DNA from: Desulfobulbaceae bacterium
Lineage (GTDB): Bacteria; Desulfobacterota; Desulfobulbia; Desulfobulbales; Desulfocapsaceae
NCBI GenBank assembly: GCA_008933635.1
Contig: WBUQ01000038.1
Coordinates: forward strand, 1-32,247
Length of the DNA stretch: 32,247 bases
Reading direction: 5' to 3'
The translations under genes and the position numbers were made by a program. Shown one piece after another: positions 18,839 to 27,755 of the stretch; position 1 is the first letter of the stretch; each line of letters starts with the position of its first letter. Under the pieces are notes generated by a model. That model saw nothing but the letters and a program-made list of their open reading frames with translations. It was not told the DNA's origin and ran no database searches.

Positions 18839-20107
18839 ATGGAAGTAAAAGTTCTCAGCGCAAAATTCGACATCGCCGATGCCCATCTTCTCGAGGTCGC
18901 CAAACAGCATGGCGCCTATGCCACCCTGGAAAAGCTCTTTGCCATGCCGCCGGCCGATGTCATCGACGAGGTCAAGAACAGCGGACTGCGGGGTCGCGGC
19001 GGCGCCGGCTTCCCGGCGGGCCTCAAATGGTCGTTCCTCCCTAAAGGTCTGGATAAACCGGTGTACCTTGCCGTCAACTCCGATGAATCGGAACCGGCGA
19101 CCTTCAAGGACCGTTATATCCTCACCCGCGACCCCCACCTGCTGATCGAAGGCATCATCATCTGCTGCTGGGCGATCGGCTGCCATGACTGCTATATCTA
19201 TATCCGCGGCGAATACACGACCCAGCGCAAAGCGCTGCAGAAGGCCATCGACGAGGCCTACGACGCCGGCTATCTCGGCGAGAAGGTCGCCGGGCAGGAT
19301 TTCCGTCTCGACGTCACCGTCCACCGCGGCGCCGGGGCGTATGTCTGCGGCGAGGAAACGGCGTTGCTGGAATCGGTCGAGGGCCGCAAGGGCCAGCCCC
19401 GCAGCAAGCCGCCCTTTCCGGCGGTGGCGGGCCTCTACGGTTGTCCGACGATCATCAACAATGTCCAGACCATCGCCTCGCTGCCCTTCATCATCGCCAA
19501 CGGTGCCGACGCCTACAAGGCCTACGGCACTGAAAAAAGCCCGGGCACTCACCTCTTCGGCATCTCCGGCCATGTCGAACGTCCCGGCATGTACGAGCTC
19601 CCCTTGGGTCTGCCGCTGCTCGAAGTGATCGACAAGGTCGCCGGCGGCGTCTGGAAAGCGAGAAAGCTCAAGGCCGTCATCCCCGGCGGCAGCTCGACCC
19701 CGGTGCTGACCCCGGAAGAGGCGGCGACCACGACGCTTGACTACGAATCGATGGCTGCCCACAAGACGATGTTCGGCTCCGGCGGCATCGTCGTGCTCGA
19801 CGAGACCGTCGACATGGTCCGTCTGGTCAAGAACCTGATCGATTTCTACCACCACGAGTCCTGCGGCCAATGCACCCCCTGCCGGGAAGGCCTCGGCTGG
19901 ATGCTGAAGATCGTCAAGCAGCTGCTCAACGGCGAGGGCACCACCGCCGACATCGACCTGCTGCGCGAGCTCTGCGACAATATCGAGATGAAGACCGTCT
20001 GCGTCCTGTCGGCCGCCTGCACCATGCCGGTCCGCAGCTATCTCGACAAGTTCCGACCGGAATTCGAGGCCTACGCCGCGGACCGGGCCAAGACCGAAGC
20101 CGCATGA
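18839..20107 (+). CDS. nuoF: NADH-quinone oxidoreductase subunit F (NADH- and FMN-binding)
   Basis: NuoF oxidises NADH through FMN and passes electrons to cluster N3. The 422-residue protein has the FMN/NADH-binding GRGGAGFPAGLKW (52-64), GAGAYVCGEETALLESVEG (164-182), and [4Fe-4S] ligands C342, C345, C348 (SCGQCTPCREG) plus C388. Some usually conserved positions differ: NSDESEPATFKDR where NADEGEPGTFKDR is common, and VCVLSAACTMPV where CxLGDAAAxPV is common. These keep the ligands but may affect nucleotide handling. AAGGAG lies 8 nt before the ATG. The nuoG gene follows after 20 nt. Confidence 0.95.
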   Translation: MEVKVLSAKFDIADAHLLEVAKQHGAYATLEKLFAMPPADVIDEVKNSGLRGRGGAGFPAGLKWSFLPKGLDKPVYLAVNSDESEPATFKDRYILTRDPHLLIEGIIICCWAIGCHDCYIYIRGEYTTQRKALQKAIDEAYDAGYLGEKVAGQDFRLDVTVHRGAGAYVCGEETALLESVEGRKGQPRSKPPFPAVAGLYGCPTIINNVQTIASLPFIIANGADAYKAYGTEKSPGTHLFGISGHVERPGMYELPLGLPLLEVIDKVAGGVWKARKLKAVIPGGSSTPVLTPEEAATTTLDYESMAAHKTMFGSGGIVVLDETVDMVRLVKNLIDFYHHESCGQCTPCREGLGWMLKIVKQLLNGEGTTADIDLLRELCDNIEMKTVCVLSAACTMPVRSYLDKFRPEFEAYAADRAKTEAA

Positions 20108-20127
20108 ACAGGAGATAAGGAACCATC

Positions 20128-21687
20128 ATGGCTGAGACGGTAAAGCTCTTTGTCAACGGACAGGAAGTGGAAGTGGAATCGGGGAAGAACCTGATCGACG
20201 CGCTGAAGGTCGTCGGTATCGAAATCCCCCACTTCTGCTATCATCCGGCGCTCGGCGCCGACGGCAACTGCCGGATGTGCCTGGTCGGCATCGAGGATGG
20301 CCGGCCGCCGCTGGTGCCTGCCTGCAAGACACCGGTATCCGAGGGATTGAAGGTCCAGCTCGATGCCGAGAAGATCAGGAAGATCCAGCACGACGTGATG
20401 GAACTGGAGCTGATCAATCATCCAATCGACTGCCCGGTCTGCGACCAGGCCGGCGAGTGCGCGCTGCAGGACTACTACATGACCTATGACCACCAGGCCA
20501 GCCGGATGCGGGTGCCCCAGGTGGTGAAGGAGAAGAAGCTCGATTTCGGCTGCGGCGTCGTCCACGACCAGGAGCGCTGCGTCCTCTGCGCCCGCTGCGT
20601 GCGCTTCACCCGCCTGATCACCAAGACCGGGGAACTCGGGATCGTCAACCGCTCCGACGAGGCCAGGGTGACCGTCTTCCCCGGCCGCCAGCTCGACAAC
20701 CGGTACGCCCTGAACGTCGTCGACCTCTGCCCGGTCGGGGCGATGACCAGCCGCGACTTCCGCTTCAAGCAGCGGGCCTGGTTCCTGAAGAGGTCGCCGT
20801 CCATCTGCCACGGATGCTCGATGGGCTGCAACATCTTCATCGACCATAATCGCGAAAAGGGGGGCGACGATCTGATCTACCGCTTCCGTCCCCGCCACAA
20901 CGCCCTGGTCAACGGCTACTTCATCTGCGACGAGGGAAGGCTCACCTACCACCAGGAGAATGAAGGGAGACTGGCGACGGCCATGGTTGACGGCAAGGAC
21001 AGTCCCCTCGATCAGGCGATCGAGATGGCCCGCCGGAAACTGGAAAACGCCCGCAAACCCGTCTTCCTGCTTTCGCCGAACTGTTCGCTGGAACAAATGC
21101 TCGCCATCCGCGCCCTGGCCGAATCACGCAAGGCCCGACTTTCCGGTTTCAGCGACGCCTACATCAAAAACGGAGATGGAGACGGCTGGCTGATCCAGGA
21201 CGATAAATCTGCCAATCGCGCCGGTCTCGAACTACTCGGCATCGACACTGCCAGGGAGGGGTTCGCCCAGGCCCTCGAGGACGCCGACCTTCTCGTCAAC
21301 TTCAACAGCATGCGCATCGTACCGGCCGCCGCCGAACTGGCCGGGAAAATAGCCGGTCTTACCACCATCGCGATCAGCAGCCACAACGGCCCCTTGACAC
21401 GCCAAGCCGCCGTTGCCCTGCCGGTCTCCTCCTACAGCGAATACGGCGGCATGGTGATCAACACAAACCATATCCTCCAGCGTTTCGCGCCTGCAGTCAT
21501 CAAAAATCAGCCGGCACCGGACATGCTCGACCTGCTGCGCCAGCTGGGATGTACCCTCACAGAACGTACCGACCTCGGCAAGGCGATGCAGCAAGCCATT
21601 CCGGCGCTGGCCGGCACCGATATGTCCGCCTTTCCCGCAGAAGGACTGAATTTGAAGGAGAAGGAGACCGATCATGTCACCGCTTGA
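20128..21687 (+). CDS. nuoG: NADH-quinone oxidoreductase subunit G, short form
   Basis: NuoG carries the Fe-S chain from the flavin module toward NuoI. In this 519-residue version all N-terminal ligands are visible: [2Fe-2S] N1b C37, C48, C51, C66; N4 H98, C102, C105, C111; N5 C151, C154, C157, C201; and the extra N7 site C227, C230, C234, C267. The C-terminal molybdopterin-oxidoreductase-like part (about 280-500) is much shorter than in E. coli (about 900 residues in all) or Thermus (about 780). The frame is intact and ends 14 nt into nuoH, so it is a compact form, not a broken gene. AAGGA lies 6 nt before the ATG. Confidence 0.93.
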   Translation: MAETVKLFVNGQEVEVESGKNLIDALKVVGIEIPHFCYHPALGADGNCRMCLVGIEDGRPPLVPACKTPVSEGLKVQLDAEKIRKIQHDVMELELINHPIDCPVCDQAGECALQDYYMTYDHQASRMRVPQVVKEKKLDFGCGVVHDQERCVLCARCVRFTRLITKTGELGIVNRSDEARVTVFPGRQLDNRYALNVVDLCPVGAMTSRDFRFKQRAWFLKRSPSICHGCSMGCNIFIDHNREKGGDDLIYRFRPRHNALVNGYFICDEGRLTYHQENEGRLATAMVDGKDSPLDQAIEMARRKLENARKPVFLLSPNCSLEQMLAIRALAESRKARLSGFSDAYIKNGDGDGWLIQDDKSANRAGLELLGIDTAREGFAQALEDADLLVNFNSMRIVPAAAELAGKIAGLTTIAISSHNGPLTRQAAVALPVSSYSEYGGMVINTNHILQRFAPAVIKNQPAPDMLDLLRQLGCTLTERTDLGKAMQQAIPALAGTDMSAFPAEGLNLKEKETDHVTA

Positions 21688-22960
21688 TTACCTGCTGGTC
21701 GCCCTGCGCGTCGCCTTCGGCGCCTTCGTCCCGCTCTGCTTCGTCGCCGTCCTGGTGTGGATGGAGCGGCGCGGAGCCGCCTTCTTCCAGGACCGGGCGG
21801 GCCCAAACCGATGCAATATCTTCGGATTCCGTGCCGCCGGCCTGATCCAGAACCTCTCCGATGCGGTCAAGCTGGTATTCAAGGAAGATATCGTGCCGGG
21901 CCATATCCCGCACAAGTTCTACTTCATCCTGGCGCCGGTACTGGTTTTCGTCACCGCCCTGATCTCGTTTTCGGTTATCCCGTTCGCCGACACGCTGGTA
22001 CTGGGAGAGAACAGCTACGTGATGCAGGCCATCCCGCTCGATATCGGCATACTGTGGTTTCTGGCCTGTGCGGGATTTTCCGTCTACGGCATCATCCTCG
22101 CCGGCTGGTCGTCGCACAACAAGTACGGCATCCTCGGCGGGCTGCGGGCGGCGGCCCAGGTCATCAGCTACGAGATCCCGATGGGACTCGCGCTGGTCAG
22201 CCTGCTGGTGGTCTACGGCACGGTGAATCTCAACGAGATCGCCAGGTTCCAGGGACAGCTGCTGTTCGGCATGATCCCTGCGTGGGGCGTGATCCTGCAG
22301 CCGCTGGGCGTCATCCTGTTCATCGTCGCCGCCTTTGCCGAGACCAACCGGACCCCCTTCGACCTGGCCGAGGGTGAGAGCGAGATCGTCGCCGGCTATC
22401 ACGTCGAATACAGCTCGATGAAGTTCGCCCTGTTCTTCATGGGCGAGTACGTGGCGATGTTCGTCTCCAGCGCCATCATCATCACCCTGTTCTTCGGCGG
22501 CTACCAGATCCCCTGGCTTGCCACCGAAACCCTGGTCGCCTACGCCAAGCCGGTCGCTCTGGTACTGCTTGTGCTGCTGCCGGTGGCCAACTACTTCTTC
22601 ACCGGCTGGATCCGCAGGAACAACACCAGCCATTACTACCGGCCGAATGACCCGCGGGTCCGCGAAGCCAATATCTATATCCGGTGTTTCTGGATTCTGA
22701 CCGGCATCGTCGAGATCATCCTGCTCGGCCTGCTGCTCGCCGATACTGCTCCTGAAACAATACGGATATTCGTGGCACTGCTGCAGATGGCCACCTTCCT
22801 GCTGAAAACGGTGGCGATGTGTTTCGTCTACGTCTGGGTACGTTGGACCCTGCCGCGGTTCCGCTACGACCAGTTGCAGAAACTCGGCTGGCAGACGATG
22901 TTGCCGCTGTCCCTCGTGAATATCTTTGTCACCAGCGCCGTTGTCGTGGCCCTGAGTTGA
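21674..22960 (+). CDS. nuoH: NADH-quinone oxidoreductase subunit H with extra membrane segment
   Basis: NuoH joins the quinone cavity to the membrane arm. Family motifs are clear: VWMERRGAAFFQDRAGPNR (28-46), LSDAVKLVFKED, the acidic loop AETNRTPFDLAEGESEIVAGYHVEYSSMKFA (222-252), and the end WVRWTLPRFRYDQLQKLGWQ. The protein has 428 residues, about 90 more than usual; the extra part lies at about 285-365, between the family's last two helices, and includes two hydrophobic helices (about 292-312 and 336-356) around a charged loop. It overlaps nuoG by 14 nt, with AAGGAG upstream of the ATG. Confidence 0.95.
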   Translation: MSPLDYLLVALRVAFGAFVPLCFVAVLVWMERRGAAFFQDRAGPNRCNIFGFRAAGLIQNLSDAVKLVFKEDIVPGHIPHKFYFILAPVLVFVTALISFSVIPFADTLVLGENSYVMQAIPLDIGILWFLACAGFSVYGIILAGWSSHNKYGILGGLRAAAQVISYEIPMGLALVSLLVVYGTVNLNEIARFQGQLLFGMIPAWGVILQPLGVILFIVAAFAETNRTPFDLAEGESEIVAGYHVEYSSMKFALFFMGEYVAMFVSSAIIITLFFGGYQIPWLATETLVAYAKPVALVLLVLLPVANYFFTGWIRRNNTSHYYRPNDPRVREANIYIRCFWILTGIVEIILLGLLLADTAPETIRIFVALLQMATFLLKTVAMCFVYVWVRWTLPRFRYDQLQKLGWQTMLPLSLVNIFVTSAVVVALS

Positions 22961-22971
22961 AGGGGAATATG

Positions 22972-23496
22972 ATGAGTGCGAAAATCAAGACCATTGAACG
23001 GCAAGGCGTCAGCTATGACCAGCGGTTGTTCCTGATCGAGGTGTTCAAAGGCATGCGCGTCACCTTCGGCCACTTCTTCCGCAATCTGCTTGACAATTCC
23101 AAGCTCTACGTCCGCCATTATCCCGAAGTCAAGCCGGAGATCACTCCGCGCTGGCGGGGACGCCACCGGCTCACCACCCATGAAGACGGTACGGTAAAAT
23201 GCGTGGCCTGCTTCATGTGCCAGACCAACTGCCCCTCGCACTGCATCTCGATCACGGCGGGCGAGCGGAACGACGGCCGGTCTGAAAAGCTGCCGGTCCG
23301 TTTCGATATCGACCTGCTGGAATGCATCTACTGCGGCTACTGCGTCGAAGCCTGTCCGATGGATGCGATCCGCATGGACACCGGCATCTTTTCCGTGGTC
23401 ACCGCCGACCGCCAGTCGGTTGTCATGGGGTTGGACAAACTGCTGGCCACTCCCGGGGCCTTCACTGAAGAAGACTATAAAAAAAGGGGATTGTAA
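22972..23496 (+). CDS. nuoI: NADH-quinone oxidoreductase subunit I (clusters N6a/N6b)
   Basis: NuoI holds two [4Fe-4S] clusters that hand electrons to N2 in NuoB. The 174-residue protein has two ferredoxin motifs, CVACFMCQTNCP (C77, C80, C83, C87) and CIYCGYCVEACP (C118, C121, C124, C128). A conserved amphipathic N-terminal helix, VFKGMRVTFGHFF, lies on the membrane. AGGGG is 6 nt before the ATG at 22972 and only 3 nt before the adjacent ATG at 22969, so the second was chosen. A longer in-frame start at 22819 lies inside nuoH and was rejected. Confidence 0.95.
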   Translation: MSAKIKTIERQGVSYDQRLFLIEVFKGMRVTFGHFFRNLLDNSKLYVRHYPEVKPEITPRWRGRHRLTTHEDGTVKCVACFMCQTNCPSHCISITAGERNDGRSEKLPVRFDIDLLECIYCGYCVEACPMDAIRMDTGIFSVVTADRQSVVMGLDKLLATPGAFTEEDYKKRGL

Positions 23497-23500
23497 AACC

Positions 23501-24010
23501 ATGCTCAGTCAATGGCTGTTCTACGGCTTTGCCACCCTGGCTGTGGTCGGCGCCCTCGGCCTGATCCTCAGCCGTCACCCGATGAACGGGGCGATGTGCT
23601 TTGTGATCACCCTGATATCGCAGGCCGGGCTCTACGCCCTGCTCTCGGCATCGCTGCTGTTCGCCCTGCAGCTGATCGTCTATGCCGGCGCCATCATGTC
23701 GCTGATCCTCTTCATCATCATGTTCCTCAATATCCAGCCCGCCGATCTCCCGCAGGAGACCGGCAGATGGGGCTTTCTCATCGGCGGGAGCCTGGCCGTC
23801 GTCCCGATCGGCCTGCTGCTGCTGAAAATCGTCAGATCCCTGCCGGCGGGAGAGACCACGATCATCGGCAACGGCTTCGGCCATGTCAAGTCGGTGGGCC
23901 TGGTCCTTTTCCGCGACTGGCTGCTGCCGTTTGAGATCGTTTCGATCCTGCTGCTGGTCGCCCTCGTCGGCGCCATCGTCCTCGCCGGCAAAAAGGAGAC
24001 GATCCAATGA
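23501..24010 (+). CDS. nuoJ: NADH-quinone oxidoreductase subunit J
   Basis: NuoJ is a five-helix membrane subunit whose third helix takes part in the conformational coupling of complex I. The 169-residue protein begins MLSQWLFYGFATLAVVGA and contains the conserved LQLIVYAGAIMSLILFIIMFLN segment (about 57-78). Hydrophobic helices cover most of its length. It lies 4 nt after nuoI and its end overlaps the nuoK start in ATGA fashion. An upstream in-frame start at 23363 would lie in nuoI and was rejected. Confidence 0.94.
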   Translation: MLSQWLFYGFATLAVVGALGLILSRHPMNGAMCFVITLISQAGLYALLSASLLFALQLIVYAGAIMSLILFIIMFLNIQPADLPQETGRWGFLIGGSLAVVPIGLLLLKIVRSLPAGETTIIGNGFGHVKSVGLVLFRDWLLPFEIVSILLLVALVGAIVLAGKKETIQ

Positions 24011-24303
24011 TCCACGACTATCTCTCCCTGAGTATCCTGCTTTTCTGCCTCGGCGTACTCGGCGTCATTTCCCGGCGCAATGTCTTCACCGTCTTCATGT
24101 CGATCGAGCTGATGCTGAATGCCGCCAATCTCGCCTTCATCGCCCTCGCCCGCCTGCACGAGAGCATGGATGGACATGTCCTGGCCCTGCTGGTGATGGC
24201 CGTCGCCGCCGCCGAAGCCGCGCTGGCACTGGCCGTCGTCATCCTGCTGCACAAGCATACCGGCAAGGTCGACACCAACGTCTTCAGTCTGCTGAAAGGG
24301 TGA
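24007..24303 (+). CDS. nuoK: NADH-quinone oxidoreductase subunit K
   Basis: NuoK is a three-helix proton-channel subunit related to MrpC. The 98-residue protein keeps both functionally important membrane glutamates, E34 in MSIELMLNAANLAF and E70 in AVAAAEAALALAVV. Its ATG overlaps the nuoJ stop by 4 nt and nuoL begins 4 nt after its stop. Length is typical (about 100). Confidence 0.95.
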   Translation: MIHDYLSLSILLFCLGVLGVISRRNVFTVFMSIELMLNAANLAFIALARLHESMDGHVLALLVMAVAAAEAALALAVVILLHKHTGKVDTNVFSLLKG

Positions 24304-24307
24304 ACAG

Positions 24308-26221
24308 ATGGCCAACACCACTACCTATCTCGGCCTGATCCCACTGCTGCCCCTCGTCGGCGCGGCCGTCATCGGCTTCCTCCATCTCGGCACCTGCAAG
24401 GGCGAACGGCTCCCGGAGCGGTTCTACGGACTGCTTGCCTGCACCGCTCCGATCCTGACTTTCCTGCTGGCAGTCAAGGTCTTCTTCGATCTCCGCGGCC
24501 TGCCGGTCGAGACGCGCTTCCTCAGCCAGGAGGTTTTCACCTGGTTCAAGGTCGGCGAGATGGATATCGCCATGGGCTTCCTCGCCGACCCGCTCAGCTC
24601 GCTGATGCTGCTGTTCGTCACCTTCACCGGCTCGCTGATCCACATCTACTCCATCGGTTACATGGCAAAGGACGAGAGCTTCGCCAAGTTCTTCGCCTAC
24701 CTCAACCTCTTCCTCGGCAGCATGCTGATCCTGGTCCTCGGCAACGGCCCGGTCGTCATGTTCGTCGGCTGGGAGGGCGTCGGTCTCTGCTCCTACCTGC
24801 TGATCAGCTACTACAGTGAAGACCGGAGCAACGTGCTGGCCGGCAACAAGGCCTTCATCGTCAACCGCATTGGCGACTTCGGCTTCGTCCTCGGCATGGC
24901 CTTCCTGTTCTGGGCCATCGGCAGCGGCGGTTTCGATTACATCTCGCTCAAGGCCAACGCCCACATGCTGCCGGAGGCGACCGTCATCCTGGTCTGCCTG
25001 CTGCTGTTCCTGGGCGCCACCGGCAAGTCGGCCCAGATCCCCCTCTACGTCTGGCTGCCCGACGCCATGGCAGGTCCGACCCCGGTCTCGGCCCTGATCC
25101 ACGCAGCGACCATGGTCACCGCCGGCGTCTATATGGTCGCCCGCTTCAGTTTCCTCTACGCCCATGTTGCCGCCGTCGGCGTCTTCATCGCCTGGGTCGG
25201 CATCATTACCGCTCTGGTCTCTGCGATCTACGGCATGTACCAGGACGATATCAAGAAGGTGCTCGCCTACTCGACCGTCAGCCAGCTCGGCTACATGTTT
25301 GCCGGTGTCGGGCTCGCCGCGTACTCTGCCGGCATCTTCCACGTCTTCACCCACGCCTTCTTCAAGGCCCTGCTCTTCCTCGGCGCCGGTTCGGTGATCT
25401 ACGCCATGCACCACGAGCAGAACATCTGGAAGATGGGCGGCCTGCGCAGCAAACTGCCCCTGACCTACAAGACGATGCTGATCGGCTCGCTGGCTCTGGC
25501 CGGCTGCCCGCCGTTCTCCGGTTTCTTCAGCAAGGACGAGATCCTCTATTCGGCGCTGGCCTCCGGTCACACCGGGATCTGGCTGGTCGGTGTCTTGGTG
25601 GCCGGCATGACCGCTTACTACACTTTCCGGATGATCTTCGTCGTATTCCACGGCAGCCCGCGCGACGCCCACGCCTTCGACCATGCCCATGAGCCGCCGG
25701 CGGTGATGACCGTGCCGCTGGTCATCCTCGCCATCGGCGCCCTGTTCGCCGGCTTCCTCAACCTGCCGGCCCTGTTCGGCGGTTCGCAGCAGGTCACCCA
25801 CTGGCTGGCACCGAGCCTGGCCGAACACGCCCACGAGGCTGCCCACAGCACCGAGATCATCGCTATCGCCGCCAGCGTCGCCGCCTTCTTCGTCGGCATC
25901 CTCATCGCCTGGCGCAAGTTCGGCCAGGGAGCTGAAGAACCCGTCTTCAGAGGCTTCGCCAGCTTCGCCTACCACACCTTCCGCGTCAACGAGTTCTACG
26001 ACGTCATACTGGTGCGGCCCTACAAGGCCATCGGAGGAGCCATCGCCAATTTTATCGATGCGAATATTACAGACATTCCGGCACAGGTGATCGCCTGGTT
26101 CTACCGTCAGGCCGGTTCGCTGTTCAAGCTGCTGCAGGTCGGTTATGTCAGGGCCTACGCGATTTACATGATCGTCGGCCTGAGCGTGATGAGCCTGCTG
26201 CTCGCCCAATCCTTCAAGTAG
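24308..26221 (+). CDS. nuoL: NADH-quinone oxidoreductase subunit L (antiporter-like)
   Basis: NuoL is the distal proton-pumping subunit, with a long lateral helix at the C-terminus. The 637-residue protein shows the pump signatures: E156 in MFVGWEGVGLCSYLL, K240 in GATGKSAQIPLYVWLPDAMAGPTPVSALIHAATMV, and the later helix with STVSQLGYMFAGVG. About 14 hydrophobic helices can be seen, then an amphipathic C-terminal stretch (from about 520). AAGGG overlaps the end of nuoK just before the ATG. Length is usual (about 610-650). Confidence 0.96.
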   Translation: MANTTTYLGLIPLLPLVGAAVIGFLHLGTCKGERLPERFYGLLACTAPILTFLLAVKVFFDLRGLPVETRFLSQEVFTWFKVGEMDIAMGFLADPLSSLMLLFVTFTGSLIHIYSIGYMAKDESFAKFFAYLNLFLGSMLILVLGNGPVVMFVGWEGVGLCSYLLISYYSEDRSNVLAGNKAFIVNRIGDFGFVLGMAFLFWAIGSGGFDYISLKANAHMLPEATVILVCLLLFLGATGKSAQIPLYVWLPDAMAGPTPVSALIHAATMVTAGVYMVARFSFLYAHVAAVGVFIAWVGIITALVSAIYGMYQDDIKKVLAYSTVSQLGYMFAGVGLAAYSAGIFHVFTHAFFKALLFLGAGSVIYAMHHEQNIWKMGGLRSKLPLTYKTMLIGSLALAGCPPFSGFFSKDEILYSALASGHTGIWLVGVLVAGMTAYYTFRMIFVVFHGSPRDAHAFDHAHEPPAVMTVPLVILAIGALFAGFLNLPALFGGSQQVTHWLAPSLAEHAHEAAHSTEIIAIAASVAAFFVGILIAWRKFGQGAEEPVFRGFASFAYHTFRVNEFYDVILVRPYKAIGGAIANFIDANITDIPAQVIAWFYRQAGSLFKLLQVGYVRAYAIYMIVGLSVMSLLLAQSFK

Positions 26222-26234
26222 GAACGAGGTCCGC

Positions 26235-27746
26235 ATGTTTGATAACGTCCTCTCGACCATGATCTTCCTGCCGATTGTCATCGGTCTGGCGGTGATGCTG
26301 ATACCCTTCGGATCAAATGCCGCCCGTCGGATCGGGCTCGCCGCCTCCCTGCTGGTTCTGCTGCTCGGCGTCAGGGCTTACTTCAGCTTCACCGGCAGCG
26401 GCCAGCTCGAATTTGCCGAGACCCGAAACCTGATCGAAACCCTCGGCATCGCCTACCGCCTCGGCGTCGACGGCATCAGCTTCTTCGTCCTTCTCACCGG
26501 GGCTGTGCTGATCCCCATCGTCTTCGTCGTCGTCAGGGACCGGCCACGCGCCTTCTACGGCAACCTGCTGATTACCGCCGGGGCGATGGCCGGCGCGATC
26601 GCCGCCTGCGACCTGGTGCTCTTCTACATCTTCTGGGAGATCATGCTGATCCCGATCTTCTTCATGATCGGACTCTACGGCGGACCGGACCGCAGGGCGG
26701 CAACGATCAAGATCATGCTCTACACGGTCTCCGGATCGCTGCTGATGCTGGCCTCGATCATCTACCTCGGCGCCGCCTTCCACGCCCATTTCGGGGTCTG
26801 GTCGTTCGAAACCATCGCCCTGACCGGTCTCGATCTCAGCGGTCGCACCGCGACCCTGGCCTTCTTCGGCTTCATGCTGGCCTTTGCCATCAAGATCCCC
26901 ATCTTTCCCCTCCACACCTGGCTGCCCGATGCCTACACCGAGGCCCCTGCCGCCGCTACCTTCCTGCTTTCTGCGATCATGGCCAAGATCGGCATCTATG
27001 CGGTCATCCGCTTCATCATGCCGGTCTTCGGTCCCGAACTGGTCCATTACGCCGTGCCGCTGGCCTGGGCCGCCGTCATCGGCCTGATCTACTGCGGCAT
27101 CGCCGCCATCGGGCAGAAGGACATGAAGCGGCTGCTGGCCTTCTCGTCGGCCTCGCACATGGGTGTCCTCGCCCTCGGCCTGTTCTGCCTGAACATCCAG
27201 GCCCTGACCGGTTCGATCTTTCAGATCATGGCCCACGCCACCAGCACCGGCCTGCTGTTTTTGCTGATCGGCATGATCGAGGACAGGTTGCAGACCCGTG
27301 AGATCGCCGACCTCGGCGGCATCGCCCGTCAGGCCCCGATCTTCGCCTTCTTCTTCGCCGTCGCCCTGCTGGCCTCTGTCGGTCTGCCCGGCACGAGCGG
27401 TTTCATCGGCGAATTCCTGATCATCCTCGGAGCGATCAAATTCGACACCACGATCGGCATCTTCGCCGCCACCACGCTGATCATCGGCGTCTGTTACATG
27501 CTGTGGATGTTCCAGCGGGTGTTCTTCGAGAAAGGCAACGACAGGACAGCCGGCTTCACCGACCTGTCAGCGGCCGAAACCCTGGCATTCCTGCCGGTCA
27601 TCGTGCTGATCCTGCTGATGGGCGTCTTCCCGCAGCCCTTTATCGCCAGGATCGAACCGGCCGCCCAGAATCATATCGCCACGGTCCAGGCGACCGGCCG
27701 GACTTCAGGCCAGATCGCCCTGGATCATACCCTGCAACAGCATTGA
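26235..27746 (+). CDS. nuoM: NADH-quinone oxidoreductase subunit M (antiporter-like)
   Basis: NuoM is the middle antiporter-like proton pump of the membrane arm. The 503-residue protein has E135 in YIFWEIMLIPIFFMIG, K220 in FAIKIPIFPLHTWLPDAYTEAP, and the conserved KRLLAFSSASHMGVLALG helix that includes the later lysine and histidine region. GAGG lies 5 nt before the ATG. Spacing is 13 nt from nuoL and 9 nt to nuoN. Length is usual. Confidence 0.96.
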   Translation: MFDNVLSTMIFLPIVIGLAVMLIPFGSNAARRIGLAASLLVLLLGVRAYFSFTGSGQLEFAETRNLIETLGIAYRLGVDGISFFVLLTGAVLIPIVFVVVRDRPRAFYGNLLITAGAMAGAIAACDLVLFYIFWEIMLIPIFFMIGLYGGPDRRAATIKIMLYTVSGSLLMLASIIYLGAAFHAHFGVWSFETIALTGLDLSGRTATLAFFGFMLAFAIKIPIFPLHTWLPDAYTEAPAAATFLLSAIMAKIGIYAVIRFIMPVFGPELVHYAVPLAWAAVIGLIYCGIAAIGQKDMKRLLAFSSASHMGVLALGLFCLNIQALTGSIFQIMAHATSTGLLFLLIGMIEDRLQTREIADLGGIARQAPIFAFFFAVALLASVGLPGTSGFIGEFLIILGAIKFDTTIGIFAATTLIIGVCYMLWMFQRVFFEKGNDRTAGFTDLSAAETLAFLPVIVLILLMGVFPQPFIARIEPAAQNHIATVQATGRTSGQIALDHTLQQH

Positions 27747-27755
27747 GGACGGACC

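Noticed and set aside
24284-26281. 665-codon minus-strand open frame opposite nuoL
   Set aside because: Rich in Asp, Gly, Glu and Gln as expected for the complement of a hydrophobic protein gene; nuoL is certain.
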